Of a stretch of DNA of 63,641 bases, positions 34,390 through 43,500 are shown piece by piece (the first letter of the stretch is position 1; each line of letters starts with the position of its first letter). The notes beneath the pieces are model-generated. The model worked only from the letters and a program-made list of their open reading frames with translations, had not been told where the DNA came from and made no database searches. The position numbers and the translations under genes were made by a program. This DNA comes from Pseudomonas sp. ok272 (lineage in GTDB: Bacteria; Pseudomonadota; Gammaproteobacteria; Pseudomonadales; Pseudomonadaceae): assembly GCF_900109995.1 (NCBI RefSeq), contig NZ_FOCB01000020.1, forward strand, positions 1-63,641, read 5' to 3'.

Positions 34390-35388
34390 ATGAGTGAAGA
34401 CAGTTTCGCGTTCCGCCTCAAGGAGCTTCTGGAGTACAAGAAGCTGACCCTGCAAGCCGTCGGCGACGGGTTGGGCGTATCGCGCACCGCGGTGCACAAA
34501 TGGACCCGCGGTGGCGAGATCGACTACGACAACCTGCGCAAGCTGTCCGCCTTGCTGGAGGTCAACTGGATCTGGTTGCGCTACGGCGAGCAGGCCCAGC
34601 ACGACGCACAGACCGCGACGCCGCAAGCCTTGCCGATGACCGATGTACGCCGCCGGCATACGGCACAGATCATGGAAAGCGAAGCCCGGATGAAGCTGGC
34701 CCAGGAGAACGCGCGCATCGTCACCTGGGAATGGAACCTGCTGACCGACGAGGTCACGTACTCCAGCAACGTCGAGCAAGTCTACGGCTGGCCAGTCAAA
34801 CGCAACGAAGATTTCTGGAGCCATATTCCCCCTGACGAAGTGGCGGCGTTGCAGGCGGTGTTCAATCGCTCGATTGACAGCGGCCAACCCTGCGACACCG
34901 ACTTTCGCCTGCTGACCCCGACCGGCGAAGCGCGCTGGATCTCGTCCCGCGCCACGCCCTTGCTCGACGACGCCGGGCGGGCCTTGAAGATGATTGGCAT
35001 CAGCATGGACACCACCGCCCGCAAGGTGGCCGAAGAGGCGGTGCGCCAAAGCGAAGATCGACTGCGGGCGATCTTTGAGCTGGCCAACGATGCCATGGCG
35101 TTTGTCGACCTGCAGGGCAACTGGCAGATGGTCAACCAGGCCTTCATTCGGCTCAGCGGCTATGACGGCGACGAACTGGCGAGCGTGGGCCTGCACCGGT
35201 TGCTGGAAGTCGAGGGCCGCGGCGTGCTGGACGCGATCCTCGCAGCCCCCCACGACGTCTATCAGCACACCGTTGTCTTGCGTCACAAAGATGCAACAGC
35301 CCGCCCCGTGCTGCTCAAAGCCAGGCTGCATCGTGACCTGGAAACGGGGCTGCCTGAGCAGATTGTCCTGGTCATGGTGTCCACTTGA
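34390..35388 (+). CDS. XRE-HTH plus tandem PAS regulator
   Basis: 332 residues. Residues 5-65 are an XRE-type helix-turn-helix (LKELLEYKKLTLQAVGDGLG, VSRTAVHKWTRGGEIDYDNL). Two PAS domains follow: one near 105-220 (ARIVTWEWNLLTDEVTYSSN ... ARWISSRATPLLDDAGR) and one near 225-330 (LRAIFELANDAMAFVDLQGN). No kinase or cyclase domain. It is a one-component sensor regulator downstream of cntAB and could link their expression to a small ligand or redox state. Confidence 0.82.
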   Translation: MSEDSFAFRLKELLEYKKLTLQAVGDGLGVSRTAVHKWTRGGEIDYDNLRKLSALLEVNWIWLRYGEQAQHDAQTATPQALPMTDVRRRHTAQIMESEARMKLAQENARIVTWEWNLLTDEVTYSSNVEQVYGWPVKRNEDFWSHIPPDEVAALQAVFNRSIDSGQPCDTDFRLLTPTGEARWISSRATPLLDDAGRALKMIGISMDTTARKVAEEAVRQSEDRLRAIFELANDAMAFVDLQGNWQMVNQAFIRLSGYDGDELASVGLHRLLEVEGRGVLDAILAAPHDVYQHTVVLRHKDATARPVLLKARLHRDLETGLPEQIVLVMVST

Positions 35389-35427
35389 ACACGGTCAACC
35401 AGTTAAGCGCCAACCCCCTGTAGGCGC

Positions 35428-36210
35428 GAGGTCAGCCACTACGTGCCGGAACTGGCGAGCGGCGGTTACGGCGATGCGCGGGTCCAGGACTTGCTGGACA
35501 TGCGCACCGGGGTGCGGTTTCGCGAGGACTACACCGACCCGGATGCCGAGTTCCTCCAGCTCGACATCGCCTCGGGCTGGCGCGAGCGCGGCGCGCAGCA
35601 GTCGCCGGACAGCATCTGTGGCCTGCTCAAGTCTCTGGCCAAGGAGCGTGAACACGGTGAGTTCTTCGAGTACCGCTCGGTGGACACCGACATGCTCGCC
35701 TGGGTCTGCGAGCGTGCCTGCGGCGAGCGGTTGCCGGTGTTGCTGAGCCGGGAAATCTGGTCCCGCCTGGGCGCGGAACAGGACGCCAGCGTGACCCTGG
35801 ATGGGGTCGGCACGGCCTTGGTCGACGGCGGCATGAGCGCGACGTTGCGGGACATGGGGCGCTTTGCCCAGATGTACCTGCAGGGCGGCTATTTCAATGG
35901 CCAGCAGATCGTGCCCAAGGCATTTGTCGAGGCATGCGGTCGTGGTTCCACACCGGCGTTCGAGGTGCTTTACGGTCACTACGTGGCCCATTACCCCGAG
36001 GCGGCCTATAGCAACCAGTGCTGGGTGCTGGACAGCGGGCGCGGTATCTACTCGGCGCGCGGTGTCTTCGGGCAGAGCATTTACTGGGATCCGGCGGCCG
36101 AGGTGGCCATCGTCAAGTTCTCCAGCTGGCCTGACTTCATCAACCCTGAGTGGACGGTCAATACCTTCCGCGCCTGCGCCGCCGTGGTCGAGGAACTGCA
36201 GCGCGGATAA
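35428..36210 (+). pseudogene. Serine hydrolase (NylB/beta-lactamase-like) lacking its N-terminus
   Basis: The 260 residues match the C-terminal two thirds of NylB-like serine hydrolases: VQDLLDMRTGVRFREDYTDP, EYRSVDTDMLAWVCERACG, MSATLRDMGRFAQMYLQGGY, SARGVFGQSIYWDPAAEVAI. The catalytic SxxK motif, which belongs about 50 residues before the first block, is missing: upstream of EVSHYVPELA the frame runs into unrelated sequence directly behind the PAS gene. No ribosome binding site is seen. An internal GTG at 35443 could make a protein, but without the nucleophile. Confidence 0.75.
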
Positions 36211-36308
36211 CGCTTCGTGCACCTGTTGCAGGCGTGAGCGACGGGGCGCTAGGATCGCGTTCGATCCGGTGGTCTGCCGCCATCCGGGTATTTGCGGAAC
36301 CCCAGCGC

Positions 36309-37334
36309 ATGAAGACTCAGAGCCACTTCGAAACCGCCGATGACGCCTCGGTGCAGACGTCGCCAAAACCCGATCTGCGCGTCGCCTTCGTGCTCATGGA
36401 TCAATTCACCCTGACCCCGGTGGCAGGCTTCGTCGACTCGCTGCGCTTTGCCGCCGACCGGTCCTTCGACAGTCGGCAGATCTTCTGCCAGTGGGACTGG
36501 TTGAGCGTCAGCGGCGAACCGGTGAACGCCAGTTGTGGACTGCCCATCGCGCCGAGCCGCAGCCTGGATCCGGAAGCCGACTACGACTATGTGGTGCTGG
36601 CGGGCGGCCTGTTGTCGGGGGTGCTCAACCCGGCACCGCCGCTGTTGGCCTACATTCACCACATGCACGCGCGCAAGATCCCGATCGTCGCGCTCTGTGC
36701 GTCCTATTTCACCCTTGGCCTTGCCGGGCTGCTCAAGGGGCGGCGCTGCGCCGTGCACTTCACCGTGCGCGAGGCGTTCGCGGCGATGTTTCCCGAGACC
36801 CAGATCATCGTCGACAAGAGCTATGTCGAGGACGATGGGGTGTTCACCTGCCCCGGGGGAGCGGCGTTCGAGTTGGCGGCGGAGATCATCAGTCGCCATT
36901 GCGGCAAGCGCCGGGCGCAGAAGGGCCTGGAGTACCTGCTGGTGGCCGACGAGGAAATCCAGCGCAGCGACGAGATGGGCATGCCCCATGTCTATCGCGA
37001 TCCGCTGGTGCAACGGGCCATCGATTACATGAGGGTCCATCTGGACAGCCACTGCACCCTCAAGCAACTCGCTGCCAGCCTGGGTTGCAACGAGCGCCAG
37101 TTGCACCGGGCATTCATGCTCAATACCAACCACCCCCCGGCACAGTATTGGCGCACCTTGCGCCTGCAACAGGCACGCAGGCTACTCAGCGATACCAGCC
37201 TGCACGTGACCCAGATCGCCTACGCGACCGGCTTCTCCGATGCCTCGCACTTCATCCAGCAGTTCCGCAAGGCCTACGGCGAAACGCCCCACCTGTTCCG
37301 CAAGCTACGGCACCAGGCGGAGCGGTTGGTCTGA
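36309..37334 (+). CDS. GlxA-family AraC-type regulator
   Basis: 341 residues: an N-terminal DJ-1/GATase-like domain (VAFVLMDQFTLTPVAGFVDS, YDYVVLAGGLLSG, IVALCASYFTLGLAGLLKG) and a C-terminal AraC double helix-turn-helix (CTLKQLAASLGCNERQLHRA, THVTQIAYATGFSDASHFIQ-like). Pseudomonas carnitine/betaine regulators CdhR and GbdR have this architecture, so control of the neighbouring cntAB is likely but not shown. ATG at 36309 begins after REP-free leader DNA. Confidence 0.85.
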   Translation: MKTQSHFETADDASVQTSPKPDLRVAFVLMDQFTLTPVAGFVDSLRFAADRSFDSRQIFCQWDWLSVSGEPVNASCGLPIAPSRSLDPEADYDYVVLAGGLLSGVLNPAPPLLAYIHHMHARKIPIVALCASYFTLGLAGLLKGRRCAVHFTVREAFAAMFPETQIIVDKSYVEDDGVFTCPGGAAFELAAEIISRHCGKRRAQKGLEYLLVADEEIQRSDEMGMPHVYRDPLVQRAIDYMRVHLDSHCTLKQLAASLGCNERQLHRAFMLNTNHPPAQYWRTLRLQQARRLLSDTSLHVTQIAYATGFSDASHFIQQFRKAYGETPHLFRKLRHQAERLV

Positions 37335-37349
37335 GCCTTGCGCAGTCAA

Positions 37350-37661
37350 TGTGGGAGCAACTGTCTTAGCCATGCCGCTCGTCACCGCCATCGCGAGCAG
37401 GGATCTGGGTTGAGCCCGTAGGTTCAGGCTTGCCCGTGAACCGGCCAACCCATTCAACATCGATGTCGTCAGGCTTACCGCCTTCGCGGGCAAGCCTCGC
37501 TCCTACAAGGAATTGAGCTGCTCCCACAAGTGATCTGGGTTGGGCACAGGATCTGTGTTCGCTGCAGATCAATCTGTGGGAGCGGGCTTGCTCGCGAAGG
37601 GGCCACGTCAGCCACATCTTCATCGACTGACCAACTGCCTTCGCGGGCAGGCCCACTCCCA
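37350..37661. repeat. Compound REP block plus REPIN
   Basis: 37350-37508 repeats the compound REP block seen at 20949-21125, including GTGGGAGCAACTGTCTTAGC and AACCGGCCAACCCATTC-type spacer. A second, complete REPIN lies at 37575-37661. It fills the 344-base convergent gap between the GlxA regulator and the MFS gene. Confidence 0.85.
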
Positions 37662-37678
37662 CCAGGGTTTTACGGGGG

Positions 37679-38980
37679 TTATTGAACGTAGCGTGGGTTG
37701 GTCTCCGGGGCCCAGCGCAGGCACACCAGTGCACCGATCACCAGTGCCGCGACGCACGCGCCGATGGCGCTGGCGGTGCCGAAGCGTTCCATCATCACCG
37801 GCAGCAGGAAGGTCCCGGCCGCCGCGCCGATGCGGCTGGCCGCCACCGACAAGCCCACCCCGGAGGCGCGCAACTCGGTGGGGAACAACTCCGAGGTGTA
37901 GGCAAACTCCAGGACCCCGGACGCGGCCATGACAAAGGCAAACACCGCAAACACCCCGACCACGTACACCGCCGGCATGCCGCTCCACGTGGCCAGGACG
38001 AACAACGCAATCGCATTGATGGTGAACGTGCCGATCAGGAACGAGCGACGCGTGAGGCGGTTGATCACCATCAGCCCGGCCACGGCGCCGGCCAGCAGGA
38101 AGACGTTGTAGATCAGGCCGCCGGTGTAGCTGTCCTCGACCTTCAACGCAGTGAAGATGCGGGGGATGAAGGTGCTCATGGCGAAGTACGGGATCACCTG
38201 GCAGGTGTAGAACACCGCGCCGACCAAGGTGTTGCGCCGCCATTTGCGACTGAACAGCTGGCTCCACGAAACCTTGACCGCATTGGCCTCGGCCGTGGGC
38301 AAGTCACCGCCACCCAGGCGTTCCATCACGTCGCGGGCTTCGCGCAGGCGACCCTTTTTCATCAGCCACAACGGTGACTCGGGGGTGCCCTGGCGGGCGA
38401 TGAACACCAACAGCGCCGGCACCGCGCTGCTGAACAGGATCCAGCGCCAGGCGTCATCGCCCAACGACTGCAGCAGGTAGCCAATCACATACGAGACGGT
38501 GAAGCCGAGGGTCCAGGCCACCGCCATCAGCGCCAGCAACGGTCCACGAAAACGCTTGGGCACCAACTCGGCCACCAGCGACACCCCGACCACAAAATCA
38601 GAGCCCAGGGCCAAGCCCAGCAGCAGGCGCAGCACCAGCAATTGCTCGGCGTTCTGGGCGAAGAACTGGGCCACCGAGACCACGCAGAACAACGCCATGT
38701 TCCAGCGATAGATGTGCTTGCGGCCAAAACGGTCGGCCAACGGGCCGGTCAGCAAACTGCCCAGGAACAGGCCGATCAATGCAGCGCCACCGAGCAGGCC
38801 CAGCCATAGGGCATCCAGGCCCAACGGGGTGGTCGCCAGGGCGATGGCAATGCCGATGATGCCCAGCACGTAGCCGTCGCAGAACTGCCCACCGACACCG
38901 CCCACCGCGGCCTTGATGTGCAGGGGACGAATGGATGACCTATCGAACGAGCGAGTGCTCGTGACGCCAACGTTTTGCAT
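37679..38980 (-). CDS. MFS metabolite:H+ symporter
   Basis: 433 residues, twelve predicted helices, with sugar-porter type loops: PLADRFGRKHIYRWNM between helices 2 and 3, GTPESPLWLMKKGRLREARD in the central loop, and YTSELFPTELRASGVGLSVA in the second half. Substrate is probably an organic acid or quaternary ammonium compound judging from neighbours. ATG at 38980 was chosen over a GTG at 38992. Its leader carries a CA motif. Confidence 0.85.
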   Translation of the reverse strand: MQNVGVTSTRSFDRSSIRPLHIKAAVGGVGGQFCDGYVLGIIGIAIALATTPLGLDALWLGLLGGAALIGLFLGSLLTGPLADRFGRKHIYRWNMALFCVVSVAQFFAQNAEQLLVLRLLLGLALGSDFVVGVSLVAELVPKRFRGPLLALMAVAWTLGFTVSYVIGYLLQSLGDDAWRWILFSSAVPALLVFIARQGTPESPLWLMKKGRLREARDVMERLGGGDLPTAEANAVKVSWSQLFSRKWRRNTLVGAVFYTCQVIPYFAMSTFIPRIFTALKVEDSYTGGLIYNVFLLAGAVAGLMVINRLTRRSFLIGTFTINAIALFVLATWSGMPAVYVVGVFAVFAFVMAASGVLEFAYTSELFPTELRASGVGLSVAASRIGAAAGTFLLPVMMERFGTASAIGACVAALVIGALVCLRWAPETNPRYVQ

Positions 38981-38995
38981 GACGTAAACCACCTA

Positions 38996-39003
38996 TTGTT
39001 GTT
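38996..39003 (-). promoter_or_regulatory. Crc/Hfq-type CA motif before MFS gene
   Basis: On the minus strand ACAACAACAATAGGTGG precedes the MFS start, containing AACAACAA about 15 bases upstream of the ATG. Same motif type as before cntA. Confidence 0.5.
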
Positions 39004-39042
39004 GTATTTATTGGGTTATGGACAACACAGTGCATTCAATCC

Positions 39043-39136
39043 GTGGGAGCGAGGCCGGCTTGCCGGCGATGACGGCCGCGCATTCACGATTAACGTTGGC
39101 TGACCCAGCGCTATCGCGAGCAAGCTCGCTCCCACA
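39043..39136. repeat. REPIN
   Basis: GTGGGAGCGAGGCCGG...GCGAGCAAGCTCGCTCCCAC, a complete REPIN with a 40-base spacer, upstream of the MFS gene and just beyond the stop codon of the dehydrogenase gene. Confidence 0.85.
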
Positions 39137-39162
39137 GGTTCGGTGCATGAGTTGGCTAGGGC

Positions 39163-40104
39163 TCAACGCCCGGTGACGAATCGCGTGACGTTTTCCAGCG
39201 CTGCGTCCATCAGCCCTTGCATGGCTTCGGCACTGCTCCAGGCGATGTGCGGGTTGAGGATCAGGTTGTGGGTGGCGGCCAGGTGCAGCAGGGGCTCGTC
39301 GAGGGTGATCGGTTCGTGGGTCACCACATCGAGCGCGGCCCCGGCGATCTCACCGTGCTGCAACGCCCAGATCAGGTCGGGCTCGTTGATCACTGCGCCA
39401 CGGGCGGTGTTGATCAGCACGGCGTCGCGCTTCATCCATTGCAACTGTTGGCGGCCGATCAAGTGCCGGGTCTGCGGGGTCAGCGGGCAGTTGATCGAGA
39501 CCACGTCGCTGCACTTGAGCAACGCCTCAAGTGGCAGGTAGCGCTCGCCCTGGTAGTGACCGTCGCGGTCATGGAACAGCACCTGCATCTCCAGGCGCGT
39601 GGCCAGTTCGGCCAGGCGCAGGGCGATGGGGCCATGGCCGATGATGCCCAGCACCTTGCCCCGCAGGTCGCGGATTGGGTGGTCGAAATAGGTGCTCTGC
39701 AGCGCTTTGCCTTGCTCGCGCACGCGCATCAACAACTGGTGATAGCGACCGACGTTGCGCATCAGCTCGAAGATCATGCCCAGGGCGTGTTCCGCCACGG
39801 CGTGGGTGCCGTAGCCCGGCACGTTGCTGACCTCAATCCCACGCTCGCGGCAGTAGTCGAGGTCCACCACGTCGGTGCCGGTCATGGCCAGCGAGATCAT
39901 TTGCAAGGCGGGCAGTTGTTCAAGCTGTTGCACCGACAGCGGCACGCCGGCGGTCACGGCAATCGTCGCATGGGCCAGCCGCGCGACCAGGGTCTCGGGC
40001 GCCGTATAGCCGTAGCTGGTCCAGCGATGGGCGAACGGCAGCTCCTTGATCAGCACGCTCTGGGCAAAACCATCACGGTCGAGGAAGACAACATCGTGGA
40101 TCAT
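39163..40104 (-). CDS. D-2-hydroxyacid dehydrogenase
   Basis: 313 residues of the D-isomer 2-hydroxyacid dehydrogenase family. The NAD loop is VLGIIGHGPIALRLAELA (last glycine replaced by A), catalytic arginine in INTARGAVINEPDL, glutamate in AALDVVTHEP and histidine in LNPHIAWSS. It would reduce a 2-keto acid or oxidise a D-hydroxyacid, or act as a hydroxypyruvate reductase. Follows a RidA gene after 43 bases, likely co-transcribed. Confidence 0.88.
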   Translation of the reverse strand: MIHDVVFLDRDGFAQSVLIKELPFAHRWTSYGYTAPETLVARLAHATIAVTAGVPLSVQQLEQLPALQMISLAMTGTDVVDLDYCRERGIEVSNVPGYGTHAVAEHALGMIFELMRNVGRYHQLLMRVREQGKALQSTYFDHPIRDLRGKVLGIIGHGPIALRLAELATRLEMQVLFHDRDGHYQGERYLPLEALLKCSDVVSINCPLTPQTRHLIGRQQLQWMKRDAVLINTARGAVINEPDLIWALQHGEIAGAALDVVTHEPITLDEPLLHLAATHNLILNPHIAWSSAEAMQGLMDAALENVTRFVTGR

Positions 40105-40147
40105 CGACAGCTCCTGTAGGCATCAATTGTTGTGAATGGGGGACGAC

Positions 40148-40495
40148 TCAGAGAACGGCGTTGGCCTGGATTTCCAGCCGGTAGCGGCTGTCCGCCAGCG
40201 CCGCGCCGACACAGGCCCGCGCCGGTGGGTGGGCGGTGTCGACCCAGGCGTCGTAGACCTCGTTCATCGCGGCAAAGTCGCTCATGTCGGCGAGCCAGAC
40301 CTGCACGCGGGTCAGGCGGGTTTTGTCGACGTTGGCCAGGGCCAGGAGGGCGTCGAGTTGCTGTAACACATCGCGGGTTTGTGCGCCGATGCCCTGGCTC
40401 AGGTCATGGGCGACGATGCCGGATGTCTCGATCTGTTCGCCGCTGACAACGCACTGGCTATAGCGTGGATGCACGCTCAATCGCTGGATGTTCAT
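40148..40495 (-). CDS. RidA-family protein
   Basis: 115 residues, the RidA/YjgF fold: HPRYSQCVVSGEQIETSGIV, DVLQQLDALLALANVDKTRL, RACVGAALADSRYRLEIQA. The active-site arginine is present as R93 (PPARACV). RidA hydrolyses reactive enamine/imine intermediates made by PLP or flavin enzymes. First gene of a two-gene unit with the hydroxyacid dehydrogenase; divergent from the aldolase operon. Confidence 0.88.
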   Translation of the reverse strand: MNIQRLSVHPRYSQCVVSGEQIETSGIVAHDLSQGIGAQTRDVLQQLDALLALANVDKTRLTRVQVWLADMSDFAAMNEVYDAWVDTAHPPARACVGAALADSRYRLEIQANAVL

Positions 40496-40633
40496 GCTGA
40501 CCTCCTTTTTATTGGTTTCAGGGTGGTGGGGGCCACTGGGGCGGGGTTCCGGGCAAAGTGTGTGGCTGCTCGGGCTTCGTCAGCTAGGAAGAAAATGACG
40601 ATAAACAGGAGAAATCGGCAGAACTCACAAAAT

Positions 40634-40667
40634 AACGATTAAATTTACTTTCAGTAAATAAATCGTT
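40634..40667. promoter_or_regulatory. Candidate operator between divergent ridA and aldolase genes
   Basis: AACGATT AA ATTTACT TTC AGTAAAT A AATCGTT is an AT-rich dyad with 14 paired positions per arm and a one-base asymmetry. It sits in an otherwise GC-rich 431-base gap between two divergent units and stands out clearly. Confidence 0.6.
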
Positions 40668-40778
40668 GTTTTATTAGATTTGCCGAGATAGCTTCTTAGG
40701 CCATTCGTTGCCCAGGCGGCGAAGCTCACAACAACAAAAAATGAGTCCGCTGCGCAACGTCAGGCAAACGCAATCCGC

Positions 40779-40868
40779 TGTGGGAGCGGGCTTGCTCGCG
40801 AAAGCGGCGGGTCAGTCAACATTGATATCGACTGACACACCCTCTTCGCGAGCAAGCCCGCTCCCACA
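40779..40868. repeat. REPIN
   Basis: A textbook REPIN: TGTGGGAGCGGGCTTGCTCG and CGAGCAAGCCCGCTCCCACA as near-perfect inverted arms around a ~50-base spacer, upstream of the aldolase gene. Confidence 0.9.
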
Positions 40869-40926
40869 GATGCCGTGTCTTCCCTTGCTGCGAGCGATCT
40901 CACCCACACGTGCCGGGAGCTTTTTC

Positions 40927-41709
40927 ATGACCGCGACAGACCCCAAGCGCCACTGCGGCGCCGAAGAATGGCAACTGCGTGAGGAGCTGGCGGCCTGCTA
41001 CCGGCTGATCGCGCATTTTCGGATGAGCGACCTGATCTTCACCCACATTTCGTTGCGCCTGCCGGGGCCGGATCATCACTTTCTGATCAATCCCTACGGC
41101 TTGATGTTCGATGAAATCACCGCCTCCAGCCTGGTGAAGATCGACTTGTCGGGGCGGCCCGTGGAGCCTACGTCCTATGCGGTCAACCCGGCCGGCTTTG
41201 TGATCCACAGCGCCATTCATGCCGCCCGCGCAGACGCCCAGTGCGTACTGCACACCCACACGCGCGCCGGTTGCGCCGTCGCTGCCCAAGCCTGTGGCCT
41301 GTTGCCGTTGAACCAGATGTCGATGGAGTTCTACCAACGCATCGGCTACCACGATTACGAAGGCATCGCCTTGTCATTGGATGAGCAGCAGCGCCTGGTG
41401 GCCGACCTGGGTGGGCACTTGGCGTTGATGCTGCGCAACCACGGATTGCTGACGGTGGGACAGAACGTACAGCAGGCGTTCCTGCGCATGTTCTACCTGG
41501 AGAAGGCCTGCGACATCCAACTCGCCGCCCAGGCGGGGGGCGAGCTGGTGATTCCGCCGCATGAGGTGTGCCGCCACACCGAGCGCCAGTTCAACGAACC
41601 ACAGCGGCCATTGGCGCAGGGCGAGCTGAGCGACCCGGATGGCATGGACCTGGCCTGGAAAGCCTTGCTGCGCCTCCTTGAACGCGTCGCCCCGGACTAT
41701 CGCCAGTGA
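40927..41709 (+). CDS. Class II aldolase/adducin family protein
   Basis: 260 residues with the zinc site of fuculose-phosphate-type aldolases: LIFTHISLRLPG, CVLHTHTRAGCAV (HxH) and MLRNHGLLTVGQ. Family members catalyse retro-aldol cleavage or decarboxylation of sugar-like acids. ATG at 40927 with GGGAG eight bases upstream. Followed by the FAD oxidoreductase gene after 23 bases. Confidence 0.85.
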   Translation: MTATDPKRHCGAEEWQLREELAACYRLIAHFRMSDLIFTHISLRLPGPDHHFLINPYGLMFDEITASSLVKIDLSGRPVEPTSYAVNPAGFVIHSAIHAARADAQCVLHTHTRAGCAVAAQACGLLPLNQMSMEFYQRIGYHDYEGIALSLDEQQRLVADLGGHLALMLRNHGLLTVGQNVQQAFLRMFYLEKACDIQLAAQAGGELVIPPHEVCRHTERQFNEPQRPLAQGELSDPDGMDLAWKALLRLLERVAPDYRQ

Positions 41710-41732
41710 ACACTAGAGAACGAGGCACGAGC

Positions 41733-43139
41733 ATGAAATTTCCGGTCACCCCAGCGCTCAAACGCAGCTTCTGGTTGCAGTCCGCCGAGCCATCGTTGCA
41801 GGCGTCACCGGCCTTGGCCGGCAGCCATGCGGCGGACGTGGTAATTGTCGGCGGTGGGTTTGTCGGGCTGTGGACGGCGTTGACCCTCAAGGAACATGAG
41901 CCGGATTGTCGCGTGATGATCCTGGAACAGGACGTGTGCGGCGGGGGCGCCTCGGGCCGCAATGGCGGCTTTGTGATGTCCTGGTGGCCGAAGATCCAGT
42001 CGCTCACTTCATTCTGCAGCGTGGAGCAAGCGAGCTTCCTGGCCCACAGCGCCGAGCGGGCGATCAGCGAGCTGGGAGAGTTCTGCCAGCGGCATCAGGT
42101 GGAGGCGGCGTTCAGGCAAAAGGGCTGGTTGTGGACCGCCACCTGCGCGGCGCACGTCGATGCCTGGAATGGCACGCTTGAGGCCTGCGCCCGACTCGGC
42201 GCCGAGCCATTCGCGCGCGTCTCGGCGCGTGAAGTCGCCCGCCGTACCGGCTCACCGGTGCACCTGGCCGGCGTGCTGGAGCGCAGCAACGCCACGGTGC
42301 AGCCGGCGGCGCTGGTGCACGGGATGCGCAAGGTGGCGCTGGAGGCGGGCGTGGAAATCTACGAGAACACCGCGGTCAGCGAGATTCAACCTGGGCAGCC
42401 GGTGCGGCTGCTCACCGCCCATGGGCAGGTGGATGCGCGCAATGTGGTGCTGGCCACCAATGCCTGGTCCTCGGCCATCCCGGAGTTGGCCAAGCTGTTC
42501 GTCCCGGTGGGCAGTTCCATCGTGGTCACCGAGCCGATTGCCGAGCGCCTGGCCAGCCTGGGTTGGAGCGGGGGAGAGGCAATCACCGATTCACAACTGA
42601 TGGTCGACTACTACCGCACCACCCCGGATGGGCGGATTGCCTTCGGCAAGGGCACCGGCTCGCTGTCCTATGGCTCGAAAATGGGCCCGGTGTTCAGCGA
42701 AGACCCGGAGGGCATCGATCTCACCGAAGCCGACCTGCGCCGCACCTACCCGATGCTCAAGGACGTCGCGGTGACCCATCGCTGGTCCGGGCCGATTGAC
42801 CGCACCTACGACAGCCTGCCGGTGTTCAACCACCTGGAAGGCTGCCCCAACATTCACTACGGCATTGGCTGGAGCGGCAACGGCGTGGGCCCCAGTCGTA
42901 TTGGCGGACGCATCCTGGCGAGCCTGGCCCTGGGGCGCCAGGATCAATGGAGCCAATGCGCGCTGGTCGGCCGTACCTGCAAGGCATTCCCGCCGGAGCC
43001 GGTGCGGTTCATCGGCGGCTCGCTGGTACGCCGCTCGGTGATCCGCAAGGAACGGGCCGAGCTTGGTGGCCACCGCGCCAAACGCCTGGATGTAGTGATG
43101 GCCGGGTTTGCCCCGGCTGGACTTGAAGACAAATCCTGA
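41733..43139 (+). CDS. FAD-dependent amine oxidoreductase (PuuB/DAO type)
   Basis: 468 residues. FAD-binding ADVVIVGGGFVGLWTALTL near residue 34 and GASGRNGGFVMSWW are typical of DAO-family enzymes such as gamma-glutamylputrescine oxidase; the C-terminal FAD contact is GIGWSGNGVGPSRIGGRILA. It likely oxidises a secondary amine or amino acid to an imine. That would give the neighbouring Rid proteins a substrate. ATG at 41733 chosen by GAGG upstream. Confidence 0.87.
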   Translation: MKFPVTPALKRSFWLQSAEPSLQASPALAGSHAADVVIVGGGFVGLWTALTLKEHEPDCRVMILEQDVCGGGASGRNGGFVMSWWPKIQSLTSFCSVEQASFLAHSAERAISELGEFCQRHQVEAAFRQKGWLWTATCAAHVDAWNGTLEACARLGAEPFARVSAREVARRTGSPVHLAGVLERSNATVQPAALVHGMRKVALEAGVEIYENTAVSEIQPGQPVRLLTAHGQVDARNVVLATNAWSSAIPELAKLFVPVGSSIVVTEPIAERLASLGWSGGEAITDSQLMVDYYRTTPDGRIAFGKGTGSLSYGSKMGPVFSEDPEGIDLTEADLRRTYPMLKDVAVTHRWSGPIDRTYDSLPVFNHLEGCPNIHYGIGWSGNGVGPSRIGGRILASLALGRQDQWSQCALVGRTCKAFPPEPVRFIGGSLVRRSVIRKERAELGGHRAKRLDVVMAGFAPAGLEDKS

Positions 43140-43149
43140 GGACTTTTAG

Positions 43150-43500
43150 ATGACGCCCGTCTTGACCCACCTGCACAGCGACACCCAGTTCAGCGCCCCG
43201 ATCCCGGCCGGCCACCCGCTCGGCGAACCGATCCCCATGACCCGCACCGCACAGGCGGTGGACGTTGCGGGGGAGAGCGTTTCCACCGGCGTCTGGGAGT
43301 GCACCCCCGGTCGCCTGCGCCGGCAGATCATGCAGGCCGAGTACAGCCACTTCACCCAGGGCAAGGGCGTGTTCGTTCCCGACGACGGTGCGCCCATCCC
43401 GTTCCAGGCCGGGGATGCGATCTACTTTGCGGCCAACACCCACGGCGTCTGGGAAATCCTTGAAACGGTGCGCAAGACGTACTTGATTCTGGGGGATTGA
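43150..43500 (+). CDS. Cupin-domain protein (cupin_3)
   Basis: 116 residues with one cupin barrel: STGVWECTPGRLRRQIMQAE, YSHFTQGKGVFVPDDGAPIP, FQAGDAIYFAANTHGVWEIL. This wording is typical of the cupin_3 group that often accompanies DAO-type oxidases. Ten bases after the oxidase gene, so co-transcribed. Enzymatic role unknown. Confidence 0.85.
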   Translation: MTPVLTHLHSDTQFSAPIPAGHPLGEPIPMTRTAQAVDVAGESVSTGVWECTPGRLRRQIMQAEYSHFTQGKGVFVPDDGAPIPFQAGDAIYFAANTHGVWEILETVRKTYLILGD

